A stretch of 64,000 bases of DNA, taken from the NCBI RefSeq assembly GCF_031845375.1, contig NZ_JAVREK010000022.1:1-64000 (forward strand), written 5' to 3'. The stretch comes from Streptomonospora wellingtoniae. Lineage in GTDB: Bacteria > Actinomycetota > Actinomycetes > Streptosporangiales > Streptosporangiaceae. Position 1 is the first letter of the stretch, and each line of letters opens with the position of its first letter. The notes under the pieces were generated by a model. That model was not told the origin of the DNA. It was given only the letters and a program-made list of their open reading frames with translations, and did not search any database. The translations under genes were made by a program, and so were the position numbers. Shown piece by piece: positions 18,523 to 28,228 of the stretch.

Positions 18523-19116
18523 TCAGGCGCCGGGCGGCGCGTTCAGCTCCTTTGCCAGCTCCTCGAACACCAGGTCGTCGCGCTTGGGCAGGCCGAACCG
18601 CTCGTCACCGTAGGGGAAGGGCGCCGTCTCTCCGGTGCGCCGGTACCCGCGGCGCTCGTACCAGCCGATGAGGTCGGCGCGCTGGCGCAGCACCGTCATC
18701 CGCATGCTCGTGCAGCCCAGCTCCTCGACCGCCGTGCGCTCGGCCTCGGCGAGCACACTCCCGCCCGTCCCGCCGCCCTGGGCGCCCGGCCACACCGCGA
18801 ACATGCCGAAATAGGCCGAGCCGTCCCCGCCGTCGGCGAGCTCGCAGCAGGCCGCCACCCGCCCGCCGCGCTCGGCGATGAGCACCCGGGTGCCGGGCCG
18901 GGCCAGCAGTTCGGCGATCTGCCCGGCGTCGACCCGTCGGCCGCCCAGCAGGTCGGCCTCGGTGGTCCAGCCCTGCCGCGAGGCGTCGCCGCGGTAGGCG
19001 GCGTTGACCAGGTCGACGAGTGCCGCCACGTCGTCTTCAGCGGCGTGGCGGAAGGCCGTCTGCGGCCGTCCGCCGACGTGCGGCGCGCCCGCGCGGGTCT
19101 GCCCTTCGATCGCCAC
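18523..19116 (-). CDS. GNAT-family N-acetyltransferase
   Basis: A 197-residue GNAT protein with the acetyl-CoA motif A region GMFAVWPGAQGGGTGGSVLAEAE and the later YERRGYRRTG helix-strand typical of the fold. The motif A loop is longer and more Gly-rich than the usual R/QxxGxG/A. GTG start is supported by GAGGAG 6 nt upstream. Acceptor substrate unknown. It diverges from the hydrolase-tetR operon. Confidence 0.8.
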   Translation of the reverse strand: MAIEGQTRAGAPHVGGRPQTAFRHAAEDDVAALVDLVNAAYRGDASRQGWTTEADLLGGRRVDAGQIAELLARPGTRVLIAERGGRVAACCELADGGDGSAYFGMFAVWPGAQGGGTGGSVLAEAERTAVEELGCTSMRMTVLRQRADLIGWYERRGYRRTGETAPFPYGDERFGLPKRDDLVFEELAKELNAPPGA

Positions 19117-19238
19117 ACCGTTCTCCTCTCTGCCTGCAAGAGCTCCCGTCAGATTACTCGGGGGTCGCGCGTTGACGGCGGCCGCCCCGGACGCCCGCCC
19201 GCCGCAGTCACCGGCCGCGCAGCCCCTCCGCTTGCCGC

Positions 19239-19267
19239 TTGCACAGTACTGACCATGCGGTCAAACT
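19239..19267 (+). promoter_or_regulatory. promoter of the hydrolase-tetR operon
   Basis: TTGCAC (19239-19244) and CAAACT (19262-19267) are separated by 17 bp. One TetR operator lies across the spacer and touches the -10, and the second begins 3 bp after it, an arrangement that would block RNA polymerase. Confidence 0.4.
19250..19263. promoter_or_regulatory. TetR operator O1
   Basis: TGACC-ATGC-GGTCA, a perfect inverted repeat upstream of an operon that ends in a TetR gene; most simply its own operator. Confidence 0.65.
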
Positions 19268-19269
19268 AA

Positions 19270-19283
19270 TGACCAATAGGTCA
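19270..19283. promoter_or_regulatory. TetR operator O2
   Basis: TGACC-AATA-GGTCA, same arms as O1 with a different spacer, centres 20 bp apart. Arms conserved while spacers vary is typical of a true dimer site. Confidence 0.65.
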
Positions 19284-19304
19284 ATGATGAGGGGACGGTG
19301 CGCC

Positions 19305-20345
19305 ATGGACGGGAACGCGTCGACCGGGGACGAGAAGGAAGTACCGGGGGAAGCGACCGAAGCCGCGTCGCCGCACCCGAAACGCCGTCGGCGGTGGACC
19401 GCCTGGGCGGTGGCCGCACTGCTGCTCGTCGCCGTCGGATGCTGGGCGGCCGCACCGGACGGCCCGCCTGTCGGCCACTTCACCTCCGCGCGAGGCCACG
19501 ACCGGTTCTTCGCGGCGTACGAGCGGGCGATGGCGGAGTTTCCCGAGCCTGACGCGACTCTCGACCTGCGAACGGACTACGGGGTGGTGCGGATGTACCG
19601 GTTCGACGGTGCCGATTCCGGGAACGCCCCGCTGGTCCTCCTGCCCGGCCGGGCTTCGGCGTCGCCGATGTTCGCAGGCAATCTGCCCTCCCTGCTGGAG
19701 ATCGGCACCGTCTACACCGTCGACCTGATCGGCGAGCCCGGCGCCAGCATCCAGACCCGCCCGATCCGCGACGGCGCGGACCAGGCCCTGTGGCTGCACG
19801 AGGCGCTGTCCCAGCTGCCCGAACCCGAAGTGAACCTGCTCGGGGTTTCCATCGGCGGCTGGGCGGCCATGAACCTCGCGGTCCGGCAGCCGGACACCGT
19901 CGCGAGCGCGACTCTGGTCGATCCGGCGATGACCTTCGCGGACATACCGCTGGAGACGGCGGTGCGGTCCATTCCGGCCACGGTCTCCTGGACTCCGGAC
20001 AGCTGGCGGGAGGACTTCAACAGTTGGACCGCGGGTGGTGCGCCGGTGAAGGACTTGCCTGTGGCGAAGATGATCGAGTCGGGAATGGAGAACTACGCCG
20101 CGAGACTGCCGCTGCCGAACCGGTTCTCCGCGGACCGGCTCGGATCCGCGGCGACCCCGGTACTGGTGATCATCGCCGGCCAGTCCGTCATGCACGATCC
20201 GGATGAGGCCGCACGCAATGCACAGGAAACGCTCATCCGGGGTACCGTGCTGACCTACGACGACGCGTCCCACGCGGCCAGCGGCGAATACCCCGGAGAG
20301 ATCGCAGCCGACGTAGCGGATTTCCTGAGCGATGTGGAGAGCTAG
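19305..20345 (+). CDS. membrane-anchored alpha/beta hydrolase
   Basis: A 346-residue protein with a short cytoplasmic head, one anchor helix (about 32-50) and an extracytoplasmic alpha/beta-hydrolase domain. The nucleophile elbow is GVSIGGWAA with Ser in the GxSxG-like motif; LLPGRASA precedes it as oxyanion region, and the late DDASHAASGEYP supplies the His. The ATG at 19305 is chosen over upstream ATGs that lie inside the operators. It is followed 2 nt later by the tetR start, so the two form an operon under self-repression. Substrate is unknown, perhaps an ester or lactone that is also the TetR ligand. Confidence 0.8.
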   Translation: MDGNASTGDEKEVPGEATEAASPHPKRRRRWTAWAVAALLLVAVGCWAAAPDGPPVGHFTSARGHDRFFAAYERAMAEFPEPDATLDLRTDYGVVRMYRFDGADSGNAPLVLLPGRASASPMFAGNLPSLLEIGTVYTVDLIGEPGASIQTRPIRDGADQALWLHEALSQLPEPEVNLLGVSIGGWAAMNLAVRQPDTVASATLVDPAMTFADIPLETAVRSIPATVSWTPDSWREDFNSWTAGGAPVKDLPVAKMIESGMENYAARLPLPNRFSADRLGSAATPVLVIIAGQSVMHDPDEAARNAQETLIRGTVLTYDDASHAASGEYPGEIAADVADFLSDVES

Positions 20346-20347
20346 AG

Positions 20348-20956
20348 GTGGAGAGGCATCGACGGCCGACCATCACAGAGCAGGCCCGGCGCGCGCAACT
20401 GATCTCGGTCACCATCGAACTCGTCGCCGCCCGCGGCTACGCCGGCTGCTCGCTGCAACGCATCGCGGAAGCTGCCGGTGTCACCAAAGGCGCGGTGATC
20501 TACCACTTCGAGTCGAAGAACGCGGTCATCGGTGCCGCATACGACGAAGTCGTCGGCGCCCTGGCAAGGCGGGTCCACTCCGCACTGCACGACGCCTCGG
20601 GCCCGGCCGACGCGGTCGACGCCTACGTGGAGTCGACGATCGGGTACATGGCCGCGAACCCCGCGCACGTGCGCATGCTCGTAGAGGCGCTCAGCCCCGC
20701 CAACGAAGCGGGGATCGCCGACCATCCGGGCTCGGCTGCACGCTGGCAGGCGCTCGCGGAGTTGATCACGGCAGCGCTGGAGGCAGGCGAGTACCGCCCG
20801 GAAACCGACGCCAAGACGCTGGCGATCATCCTCAACGGAGCGATCGACGCGGTGGTGGCCCAGACTCTCGCTGATCCCGGCTACGACCTCGCCGGGAGCA
20901 CGGCCTACGTCCTGGATATGCTGCACCGCACCGCTCTGCCCCCCACCCCCCGTTGA
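20348..20956 (+). CDS. TetR-family transcriptional repressor
   Basis: A 202-residue regulator with a TetR N-terminal HTH (about 15-60: ITIELVAARGYAGCSLQRIAEAAGVTKGAVIYHFESK) and a C-terminal ligand domain. The GTG start is 2 nt after the hydrolase stop. It likely represses the operon by binding the two TGACC-N4-GGTCA sites upstream. Its TGA stop lies within the left arm of a dispersed hairpin, so the hairpin overlaps the end of the gene. Confidence 0.88.
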   Translation: MERHRRPTITEQARRAQLISVTIELVAARGYAGCSLQRIAEAAGVTKGAVIYHFESKNAVIGAAYDEVVGALARRVHSALHDASGPADAVDAYVESTIGYMAANPAHVRMLVEALSPANEAGIADHPGSAARWQALAELITAALEAGEYRPETDAKTLAIILNGAIDAVVAQTLADPGYDLAGSTAYVLDMLHRTALPPTPR

Positions 20957-21014
20957 TCTTGTAGCTATCGTGAAGTAAAACGATTTCCAGTGACGATAGC
21001 TACAAGATCAACGG
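20950..21014. repeat. 65-nt dispersed hairpin, full copy 2
   Basis: Outer arms extend to CCGTTGATC...GATCAACGG, 26 bp of almost continuous pairing. The inner stem is weakened (GTAAA instead of GGAAA). It overlaps the tetR stop codon and lies 19 bp from the stop of the convergent thiolase gene, so it can act as a bidirectional terminator. Confidence 0.85.
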
Positions 21015-21033
21015 TGATTTCCCGTGCGCTGGG

Positions 21034-22176
21034 CTACACGCGTTCGACGATGGTGACGTTGGCCTGGCCGCCGCCCTCGCACATGGTCTGGAGCCCGTAG
21101 CGGCCGCCCGTGCGGCGGAGCTCGTGGAGGAGCTTGGTCATCAGCACGGAGCCGGTGGCGCCGAGGGGGTGGCCCAGGGCGATCGCGCCGCCGTTGGGGT
21201 TGGTCCTGGCGGGGTCGGCGCCGAGCTCCTCCGTCCAGGCCATCGGGACCGGGGCGAAGGCCTCGTTGATCTCGGTGACGTCGATGTCGCCGATGCCCAG
21301 CCGCGCCTTCTCCAGGGCCGCGCGGGTGGCGGGGATGGGGGCGGTGAGCATGTAGACGGGATCGTCGCCCATCAGCGCGAGCTGGACGATCCGGGCCATC
21401 GGCCTCAGCCCGTGGCGCTCCACCGCGCGCTCGGAGGCGATCAAGAGGGCGCCCGCACCCACGGAGACCTGGCTGGCCACGGCGGCCGTCAGCGCCCAGC
21501 CCTCGCGCAGCGGATCCAGCGCGGCCATCTTCTCCAGCGTGGTGTCGGGGCGCACACCCTCGTCCCGGGAGACGCCGGCCAGCGGTGCGATCTCGTCGTC
21601 GAAGCGGCCGGCGTCGCGGGCGGCTGCCGCTCGGCGGTGGCTCTCCAGCGAGTAGCGCTCCAGGTCCTCGCGGCTGTAGCCCCACTTCTCGGCCATCAGC
21701 TGCGCACCGCGGAACTGCGAGATCTCCTGGTCGCCGTAGCGCTTGGTCCAACCCTCGCCGAACAGGGGCAGGCCGGCGTCGATGGCGAACTTCGCGTTGG
21801 CGCCCATGGGGACCATGCCCATGTTCTCCACGCCCGAAGCCACGACGAGGTCCTGGGTGCCCGACATGACGCCCTGGGCGGCGAAGTGCACGGCCTGCTG
21901 GGAGGAGCCGCACTGCCGGTCGATGGTGACCCCGGCGGTGGTCTCGGGCAGGCCCGCCGACAGCCAGGCGGTGCGCGCGAGGTCGAGGGCCTGCGGCCCG
22001 ACCTGGCTCACACAGCCCATCACCACGTCCTCGACCGCCTCGGGGTCCGCCCCGGTGCGGTCCATCAGCTCCTTGAGGACGTGTGCACCCAGGTCGGCCG
22101 GGTGCACGCCCGCCAGGGCGCCCTTCTTGGTGCCTACCGGGGTCCGGACGGCCCCGACGATGTATGCCTCAGCCAC
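21034..22176 (-). CDS. acetyl-CoA acyltransferase (thiolase)
   Basis: A 380-residue degradative/biosynthetic thiolase with nucleophile Cys89 (DRQCGSSQQA), His336 in GGAIALGHPLGATGS and Cys366 in MCEGGGQAN. It cleaves 3-ketoacyl-CoA with CoA, the last step of beta-oxidation, or condenses acetyl-CoA. GTG 22176 is preceded by AGGAGG at 5 nt; upstream in-frame codons run through the operator-like palindrome. Its promoter shares that palindrome with the acyl-CoA dehydrogenase at 24565. Confidence 0.93.
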   Translation of the reverse strand: MAEAYIVGAVRTPVGTKKGALAGVHPADLGAHVLKELMDRTGADPEAVEDVVMGCVSQVGPQALDLARTAWLSAGLPETTAGVTIDRQCGSSQQAVHFAAQGVMSGTQDLVVASGVENMGMVPMGANAKFAIDAGLPLFGEGWTKRYGDQEISQFRGAQLMAEKWGYSREDLERYSLESHRRAAAARDAGRFDDEIAPLAGVSRDEGVRPDTTLEKMAALDPLREGWALTAAVASQVSVGAGALLIASERAVERHGLRPMARIVQLALMGDDPVYMLTAPIPATRAALEKARLGIGDIDVTEINEAFAPVPMAWTEELGADPARTNPNGGAIALGHPLGATGSVLMTKLLHELRRTGGRYGLQTMCEGGGQANVTIVERV

Positions 22177-22222
22177 TGTGCCCTCCTGGGGAGACTCCGG
22201 TGCTCGCAGCGTATCGATCCTT

Positions 22223-22241
22223 AACCGAACCATATTCGGTT
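22223..22241. promoter_or_regulatory. operator-like palindrome before thiolase
   Basis: AACCGAA-N5-TTCGGTT, a perfect 7-bp inverted repeat about 47 bp before the thiolase GTG. The same motif with one mismatch occurs before the acyl-CoA dehydrogenase gene. Confidence 0.6.
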
Positions 22242-22291
22242 TCGGCGTGCGGGCAAGGCCCCGGGTGCCGGTCCGCCTCGGCGCAGGAGCC

Positions 22292-24334
22292 TCAGACGCG
22301 CCTGAGCCGCGGCCCTTCGGCCGCGAGGTCGGCGTCCCCCTCGTCGCCGAGGGAGTCCCGCGCGACCTCGCGCAGCACCCTCGCGAGCTCGGGGCGGCCC
22401 TCGACGGAGAGGTCGGCCAGCGCCTCGCGCAATGCGCGCTCCTGGGCGTCCAAAAGCCGCCCAGCCACCGCGCGCCCGGTGCCGTTCAGCCGCCAGGCAC
22501 CGTCGCCGGACTCGGCGAGCAGGTCTGCACGGTACAGCTCCTCGTGTACGGGCACCAGCCCCGCCTCCGGGCGGTGACACAGCCGCGCCAGGTCCGCACC
22601 GGGGATCGCGCCGGTGGCCGCGATGTGGGTGGCGGTCCAGCACGCCGCAGGCGACAGTTCGACGCCGGCCGCCGCGGCCAGCCCTTCGTACATGCGGCGC
22701 GGCCCCTGGGCACCCGCCGCCCGGTAGGCCGCGGCCTCGATGCGCTCCAACGGCTCGCGGCCGCTCACCACCGGCGCGAACACCTCGTCCAGGTCGGGCG
22801 TGCCGATCGTGCCGCGCAGCGGGACCGCCTTGAGGAACAGCGCGAACACGACCGCCGCGGCGGCCACGGGAACCGCGTAGAGGAACGCAGTGCCGATCGC
22901 GCCGGCGTATGCGTCCAGCAGGTCCGCCTGGGCGCCCGGCGGCAGCGCGTCCAGAGCGCTCGGGTCGGTCTCCAGCCGCTCGACCGGGACCCCCCGCGGC
23001 AGGTCCGCACCGGCGGCGCGCTCGCGCAGGTCGGCGGCGAGCCGCCCGGCCAGGACCGAGCCGAACACCGCGGTGGCGAACGACCCGCCGACGGAGCGGA
23101 AGAAGGTGCCGGCCGAGGTGGCCGCGCCCAGGTCGGTGTAGTCGACGGCGTTCTGCACGGCGGTGAGCGCCACCTGCATCGCCGCGCCCAGTCCGCAGCC
23201 CAGCAGCAGGAGGTACAGGCTGATCAGCGCCATCGGGGTCTGCGGGCCCAGCGTGGCCAGCAGCCCGATCGCGACCGCGGCCGCCGCCATGCCCGCTGCG
23301 GGGACGGCCTTGTAGCGGCCGGTGCGGGCGACCAGCCGACCGGAGGCCGCGGAGGCGGCCAGCATCCCCAGAACCGCCGGCAGCAGGTGCAGGCCCGAGG
23401 CCGTCGGCGAGTAGCCGTGCACCACCTGCAGGAAGAGCGGCAGGTAGGCCATCGCGCCCATCATCGCGAACCCGGCGCAGGCCAGCACCGCCATGCCCGC
23501 CGCCACCGTGCGGCGGGCGAAGAGCTCCGGCGGCATCACCGGCTCGGCGGCCCGGCGCGCGCCGGCGAACCACAGCACCGCCAGCACGGCCGCGGCACCG
23601 GTCAGGCCGAGCACGGTCGGAGAGGCCCACGGGTGGAGGCTGCCGCCCCAGGCGAGGACCAGCGTGAGGCACACCGCGGCGCCCGCCGGCAGCAGGATGC
23701 CCGCGTAGTCGATGCGGCGGCGCTTTCGCCCGCCGGCGGCCGCGGGCAGCGCCAGCAGCACCGCGGTGAAGGCGACCAGACCCAGCGGCAGGTTGATGTA
23801 GAACACCCAGCGCCAGCTCAGGTGGTCCACGAACAATCCGCCCAGCAGCGGCCCCGCCACGCTCGCCGTGCCGAAGGAGGCGCCGAAGAGCCCTTGGTAG
23901 CGGCCGCGTTCGCGCGGCGGTACGACGTCGCCGATCATCGCCATGACCAGCGTCATGAGCCCTCCGCCGCCGATGCCCTGAAGCGCGCGGAAGCCGATCA
24001 GCTGCGGCATCGACTGCGCGGCGCCGCACAGCGCCGATCCGGCGAGGAAGATCAGGATGCAGGCCAGGAACAGGTTCCTGCGGCCGTACCGGTCGCCGAG
24101 CCTTCCCCACAGCGGTGTGCTCGCGGTGACGGCCAGCAGGTAGGCGGTGATCAGCCAGGACAGGTGGTTGAGCCCGCCGAGGTCGCCGACGACGGCGGGC
24201 AGTGCGGCGGCGACGATGGTCTGGTCGAGGGCCGCCAGAAGCACGGCGAGCAGCAGCGCCGCCAGCACCGCGACGACGCCGCCGCCGTTCCGCTGCTCCT
24301 TCCGCCCGCGCTGCTGCGCTGCGTGTCTACCCAT
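22292..24334 (-). CDS. DHA2-family drug:proton antiporter with C-terminal winged-helix-like extension
   Basis: A 680-residue MFS exporter of the EmrB/QacA (14-helix) type: LDQTIVAAALPAVVGDLGG in TM1, WLITAYLLAVTASTPLWGRLGDRYGRR (motif A), RALQGIGGGG and the motif C region GPLLGG. After the last helix (about residue 520) comes a soluble tail of about 150 residues. Its helices, followed by a Trp-Arg-Leu-Asn wing-like hairpin and a long helix, resemble a MarR-type winged helix. The ATG at 24334 begins right before the basic N-terminus. It is divergent from the acyl-CoA dehydrogenase gene. Substrate unknown. Confidence 0.85.
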   Translation of the reverse strand: MGRHAAQQRGRKEQRNGGGVVAVLAALLLAVLLAALDQTIVAAALPAVVGDLGGLNHLSWLITAYLLAVTASTPLWGRLGDRYGRRNLFLACILIFLAGSALCGAAQSMPQLIGFRALQGIGGGGLMTLVMAMIGDVVPPRERGRYQGLFGASFGTASVAGPLLGGLFVDHLSWRWVFYINLPLGLVAFTAVLLALPAAAGGRKRRRIDYAGILLPAGAAVCLTLVLAWGGSLHPWASPTVLGLTGAAAVLAVLWFAGARRAAEPVMPPELFARRTVAAGMAVLACAGFAMMGAMAYLPLFLQVVHGYSPTASGLHLLPAVLGMLAASAASGRLVARTGRYKAVPAAGMAAAAVAIGLLATLGPQTPMALISLYLLLLGCGLGAAMQVALTAVQNAVDYTDLGAATSAGTFFRSVGGSFATAVFGSVLAGRLAADLRERAAGADLPRGVPVERLETDPSALDALPPGAQADLLDAYAGAIGTAFLYAVPVAAAAVVFALFLKAVPLRGTIGTPDLDEVFAPVVSGREPLERIEAAAYRAAGAQGPRRMYEGLAAAAGVELSPAACWTATHIAATGAIPGADLARLCHRPEAGLVPVHEELYRADLLAESGDGAWRLNGTGRAVAGRLLDAQERALREALADLSVEGRPELARVLREVARDSLGDEGDADLAAEGPRLRRV

Positions 24335-24476
24335 CGGCCAGGGCCCCCTGATCGGCGCCGGAACGGATGCAGGCGCGTCGCTGCGTGGCCGGCAGCCTAG
24401 ACAGACCACCGGCGGGGAGCGCGCCGCCGGGCGGGCGCTGCACCGGACTTTGCGGAACTTTCATCCGCGGCTGCCG

Positions 24477-24495
24477 AACCGAATCGCGCTCGGTT
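24477..24495. promoter_or_regulatory. operator-like palindrome between MFS gene and acyl-CoA dehydrogenase
   Basis: AACCGAA-N5-CTCGGTT, one mismatch from the perfect site before thiolase, about 70 bp before the dehydrogenase ATG. The location would allow one regulator to control both divergent genes. Confidence 0.5.
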
Positions 24496-24564
24496 ACGGT
24501 GGTGCTGCGCGCGGGGCGCGGGCGCGCGGCAAGGCGGAGCCCGCTAGACGACAAGGAGCCGGCC

Positions 24565-25707
<1,143 letters not shown>

Positions 25708-25739
25708 CCGCGCCCCCAGGTCACGGCGAAAGGGTCGGC

Positions 25740-25907
25740 ATGAGCGGCGCGTGGGACGGGCTGATCGTCCTCGGACTCCTGATCATCCTGTTGGTGCTGG
25801 GGGTGCGCAGGCTCCGGCCGCGCATGCACATCCCGTGGACCACCGGCGGCATCGTGGTGTGCTTCATCTTCGTGGTGCTGATGCTCTGGGCGTGGTCCAA
25901 CCGCTGA
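25740..25907 (+). CDS. small two-helix membrane protein
   Basis: A 55-residue protein with two hydrophobic helices (about 6-23 and 35-51) separated by a basic loop (RRLRPRMH). It starts 33 nt after the acyl-CoA dehydrogenase stop with a GAAAGGG upstream, so it is likely co-transcribed. No family recognised. Confidence 0.55.
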   Translation: MSGAWDGLIVLGLLIILLVLGVRRLRPRMHIPWTTGGIVVCFIFVVLMLWAWSNR

Positions 25908-25923
25908 GTCCGCGCCCGCCGCC

Positions 25924-25974
25924 GCTCCCGCCCGCCCGCTCCCGCCCGCCCGCGGCCGCCCGCCCGCGGCCGCC
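25924..25974. repeat. 14-bp tandem repeat, 3.6 units, G-rich on minus strand
   Basis: Units begin at 25924, 25938, 25952 and 25966; the first two are identical (GCTCCCGCCCGCCC), the others have GCGGCC in place of GCTCCC. It fills the 68-bp gap between two convergent stop codons. The minus strand has many GGG runs and could form a G-quadruplex. Confidence 0.8.
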
Positions 25975-25975
25975 G

Positions 25976-28228
25976 CTACTCCGACTTCAGCGGGACCTCG
26001 AACCAGACCGCCTTGCCGTCGGGGGTGGGCCGCGAGCCCCAGCGCGCGGCCAACTGGTCGACAAGGTAGAGGCCGCGGCCGCCCTCGTCGTCGGCTCCGG
26101 CGCTGCGGATGCGCGGCAGCCGCAGGTCGCGGTCGAAGACCTCGACCCACACCGAGGCCCCGCCCCGGCGCAGGCGCAGCAGGAACTCGCTGGGCTGCGT
26201 CCCCTCGTCGTCGTCGGAGGCCTCCTCCAGCAGGTCCGACCAGTCCTCGTCGAAGTCGTCGGCGTCGTCGCCGAGTCCGCCCAGGTCCAGGGTGTCGGAG
26301 GAGTCGCGCACCCCGTCGGAGGTGAACTCGCGGCGGACGGGGTGGGGCGTGGCGTGTATGACGACGTTGGTGACGATCTCCGAGACCAGCAGGCAGGCGA
26401 GCTCTGCCTGGTCGCGGTCCATGCCCCAGTTCTTGAACGTGCTGGAGGCGAGGTGGCGGGCGTCGCCGACGGTGGGGGCCTCGGCGATGAACCAGCCCTC
26501 CTCCATGGCGAGCTCGCCGGAGTGGGTGCGCACCACCAGCAGCGCGGTATCGTCGTCGATCTCGCCGGGCACGGCGTTGACGGCGGTCTGGGCGATCTGC
26601 TCGACGTCCTTGTCGGCGACGTCCCGGACGCGACGGCGCAGCTGGCCCAGCGACCGCGGTACGTCGACGGTGCCGCCGATGGGGCGCCGGTCGACCAGGC
26701 CGTCGGTGTAGAGCAGCAGGGTGGCACCGGCCGGAAGCTCCAGTTCGGCCTGGTGGTAGACGGCGTCGTCGTAGGGGGCGCCGCGCAGCTTGACGCCCAG
26801 CAGTGTGTCGGTGACCTCCAGCGACAGCTCGTCGACGTGGTCGTCGCAGATCAGCAGCGGTGACTGGTGCCCGGCGTTGGCATAGGAAAGCTGGCGCGAC
26901 CAGGCGTCGTAGACCATGTACAAGCAGCTGACGCTGGGCACCCAGGTACCGCCGGAGCCGTCGGGGCGGCCGAGCCGCCGAACCCATTCGTCCAGCTCGC
27001 GCAGGATGTCGGCGGGCTCGCGGTCGGCCTGGGCGAAGGCGCGCAGCGCGGCGCGGAGCTGGCCCATGACCGCGGCCGCGTGCGGGCCGCGCCCCTCGAC
27101 GTCGCCGACGACGATGCCCACGCGACCGGCCGAGAGCGGGATGACGTCGTAGAAGTCGCCGCCGACCTGGGTCTGGATGCCGTGGCCGTTCGCCTCCAAG
27201 GGCTTCGCGGGAACATAGCGATGCGCGATGGACAACCCGTCGAAGTCGGGGAACGAGCTCGGCAGCAGGCTGTGCTGGAAGGCGAGTGCGGTGCTGCGCT
27301 CCTCCTCGAACAGGCGGGCGTTGTCGATCGCCAGGGCCACCCGGGAGGCGAGCGCGCCCACCAGGTCGCGGTCGAAGGCGCCGTAGCGGGTCTTCTGGCG
27401 GGGCGAGAGCCGGGAGAGGGCGAGCGTGAGCACGCCCAGGAGTTCACCGCGGGCGCGCAACGGCGCCGCGATGGCAGAAGTCACCCCCACCTGCTCGGCC
27501 ACGAGCGCCGAGCGCCTGTCGTCGGAATCGGACGCGTAGGCGTAGTCGCCCACGAGCACGGTCTCCATCCGCCGCATCGCGGTGTAGACGAAGTGGCGGT
27601 CGGGGTAGCGGACCTCCTCGCCGACGTCGAACCAGGTGCCCGGCGGCGGGGTCCAGCCCTCGGCGTGCACGGAGACGCGCCGGACGAGGCGGTCGTGGTC
27701 GAAGAGGTCGATGAAGCAGTGGTCGGCGAACTGGGGCACGAGGATCTCGGCGACGGCCTTCATCGTGGAGTCGAACTCCAGCGATCCCGCCAGGCGGCTG
27801 CCGACCCGCTCCAGCAGCCCGTAGAGGTCCTCGACGCGGCCGCTGCGCAGCGCCTCGCCCGCGAAGACGACGAAGCCGTCGACCGCGCCGGCGGAGTCCT
27901 TCATCGGCACCGCGTTGACGCGCACGTGCAACCATGAGGAGTCGGGCCGCATGATGGCGAACGTGCCGTCCCAGGTGTCGCCCTGCAGAGCGCGACGCGA
28001 GAGTTGGTTGGCGCGTTCGAGGTCGGCCTCCTGGATTCCCAGGTCGACCAGCGTCACCCCGCGCGGATCGGAGTCGGCGGGCAGCCCGAAGAGCTCGCGC
28101 GCGAAGGGGTTGATGTAGCGGAGACGACTGGCGCGGTCGGCCACGAGGACGGCGATCTGCGCCTGCTCGAAGACCGCGTCCCCGGTGAGGGCATCGTCGT
28201 CGTAGAAGGCTTCCCCCCGTCGGTTCAT
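25976..28228 (-). CDS. PAS-GAF-PP2C-HATPase regulatory phosphatase
   Basis: A 750-residue cytoplasmic signalling protein of the RsbU/SpoIIE type. Order: PAS (about 15-130), GAF (about 135-315), PP2C-type serine phosphatase (about 335-575, with QVGGDFYDV, VVGDVEGRGPHAA, LLYTDGLVDRR and IDDDTALLVV metal-site motifs) and a C-terminal RsbW-like HATPase (about 585-750; N box LVSEIVTNVVIHA). Between N box and ATP-lid is an insertion of about 45 residues that is strongly acidic. Such proteins usually control an anti-sigma/anti-anti-sigma switch; no partner is in the window. Confidence 0.9.
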   Translation of the reverse strand: MNRRGEAFYDDDALTGDAVFEQAQIAVLVADRASRLRYINPFARELFGLPADSDPRGVTLVDLGIQEADLERANQLSRRALQGDTWDGTFAIMRPDSSWLHVRVNAVPMKDSAGAVDGFVVFAGEALRSGRVEDLYGLLERVGSRLAGSLEFDSTMKAVAEILVPQFADHCFIDLFDHDRLVRRVSVHAEGWTPPPGTWFDVGEEVRYPDRHFVYTAMRRMETVLVGDYAYASDSDDRRSALVAEQVGVTSAIAAPLRARGELLGVLTLALSRLSPRQKTRYGAFDRDLVGALASRVALAIDNARLFEEERSTALAFQHSLLPSSFPDFDGLSIAHRYVPAKPLEANGHGIQTQVGGDFYDVIPLSAGRVGIVVGDVEGRGPHAAAVMGQLRAALRAFAQADREPADILRELDEWVRRLGRPDGSGGTWVPSVSCLYMVYDAWSRQLSYANAGHQSPLLICDDHVDELSLEVTDTLLGVKLRGAPYDDAVYHQAELELPAGATLLLYTDGLVDRRPIGGTVDVPRSLGQLRRRVRDVADKDVEQIAQTAVNAVPGEIDDDTALLVVRTHSGELAMEEGWFIAEAPTVGDARHLASSTFKNWGMDRDQAELACLLVSEIVTNVVIHATPHPVRREFTSDGVRDSSDTLDLGGLGDDADDFDEDWSDLLEEASDDDEGTQPSEFLLRLRRGGASVWVEVFDRDLRLPRIRSAGADDEGGRGLYLVDQLAARWGSRPTPDGKAVWFEVPLKSE

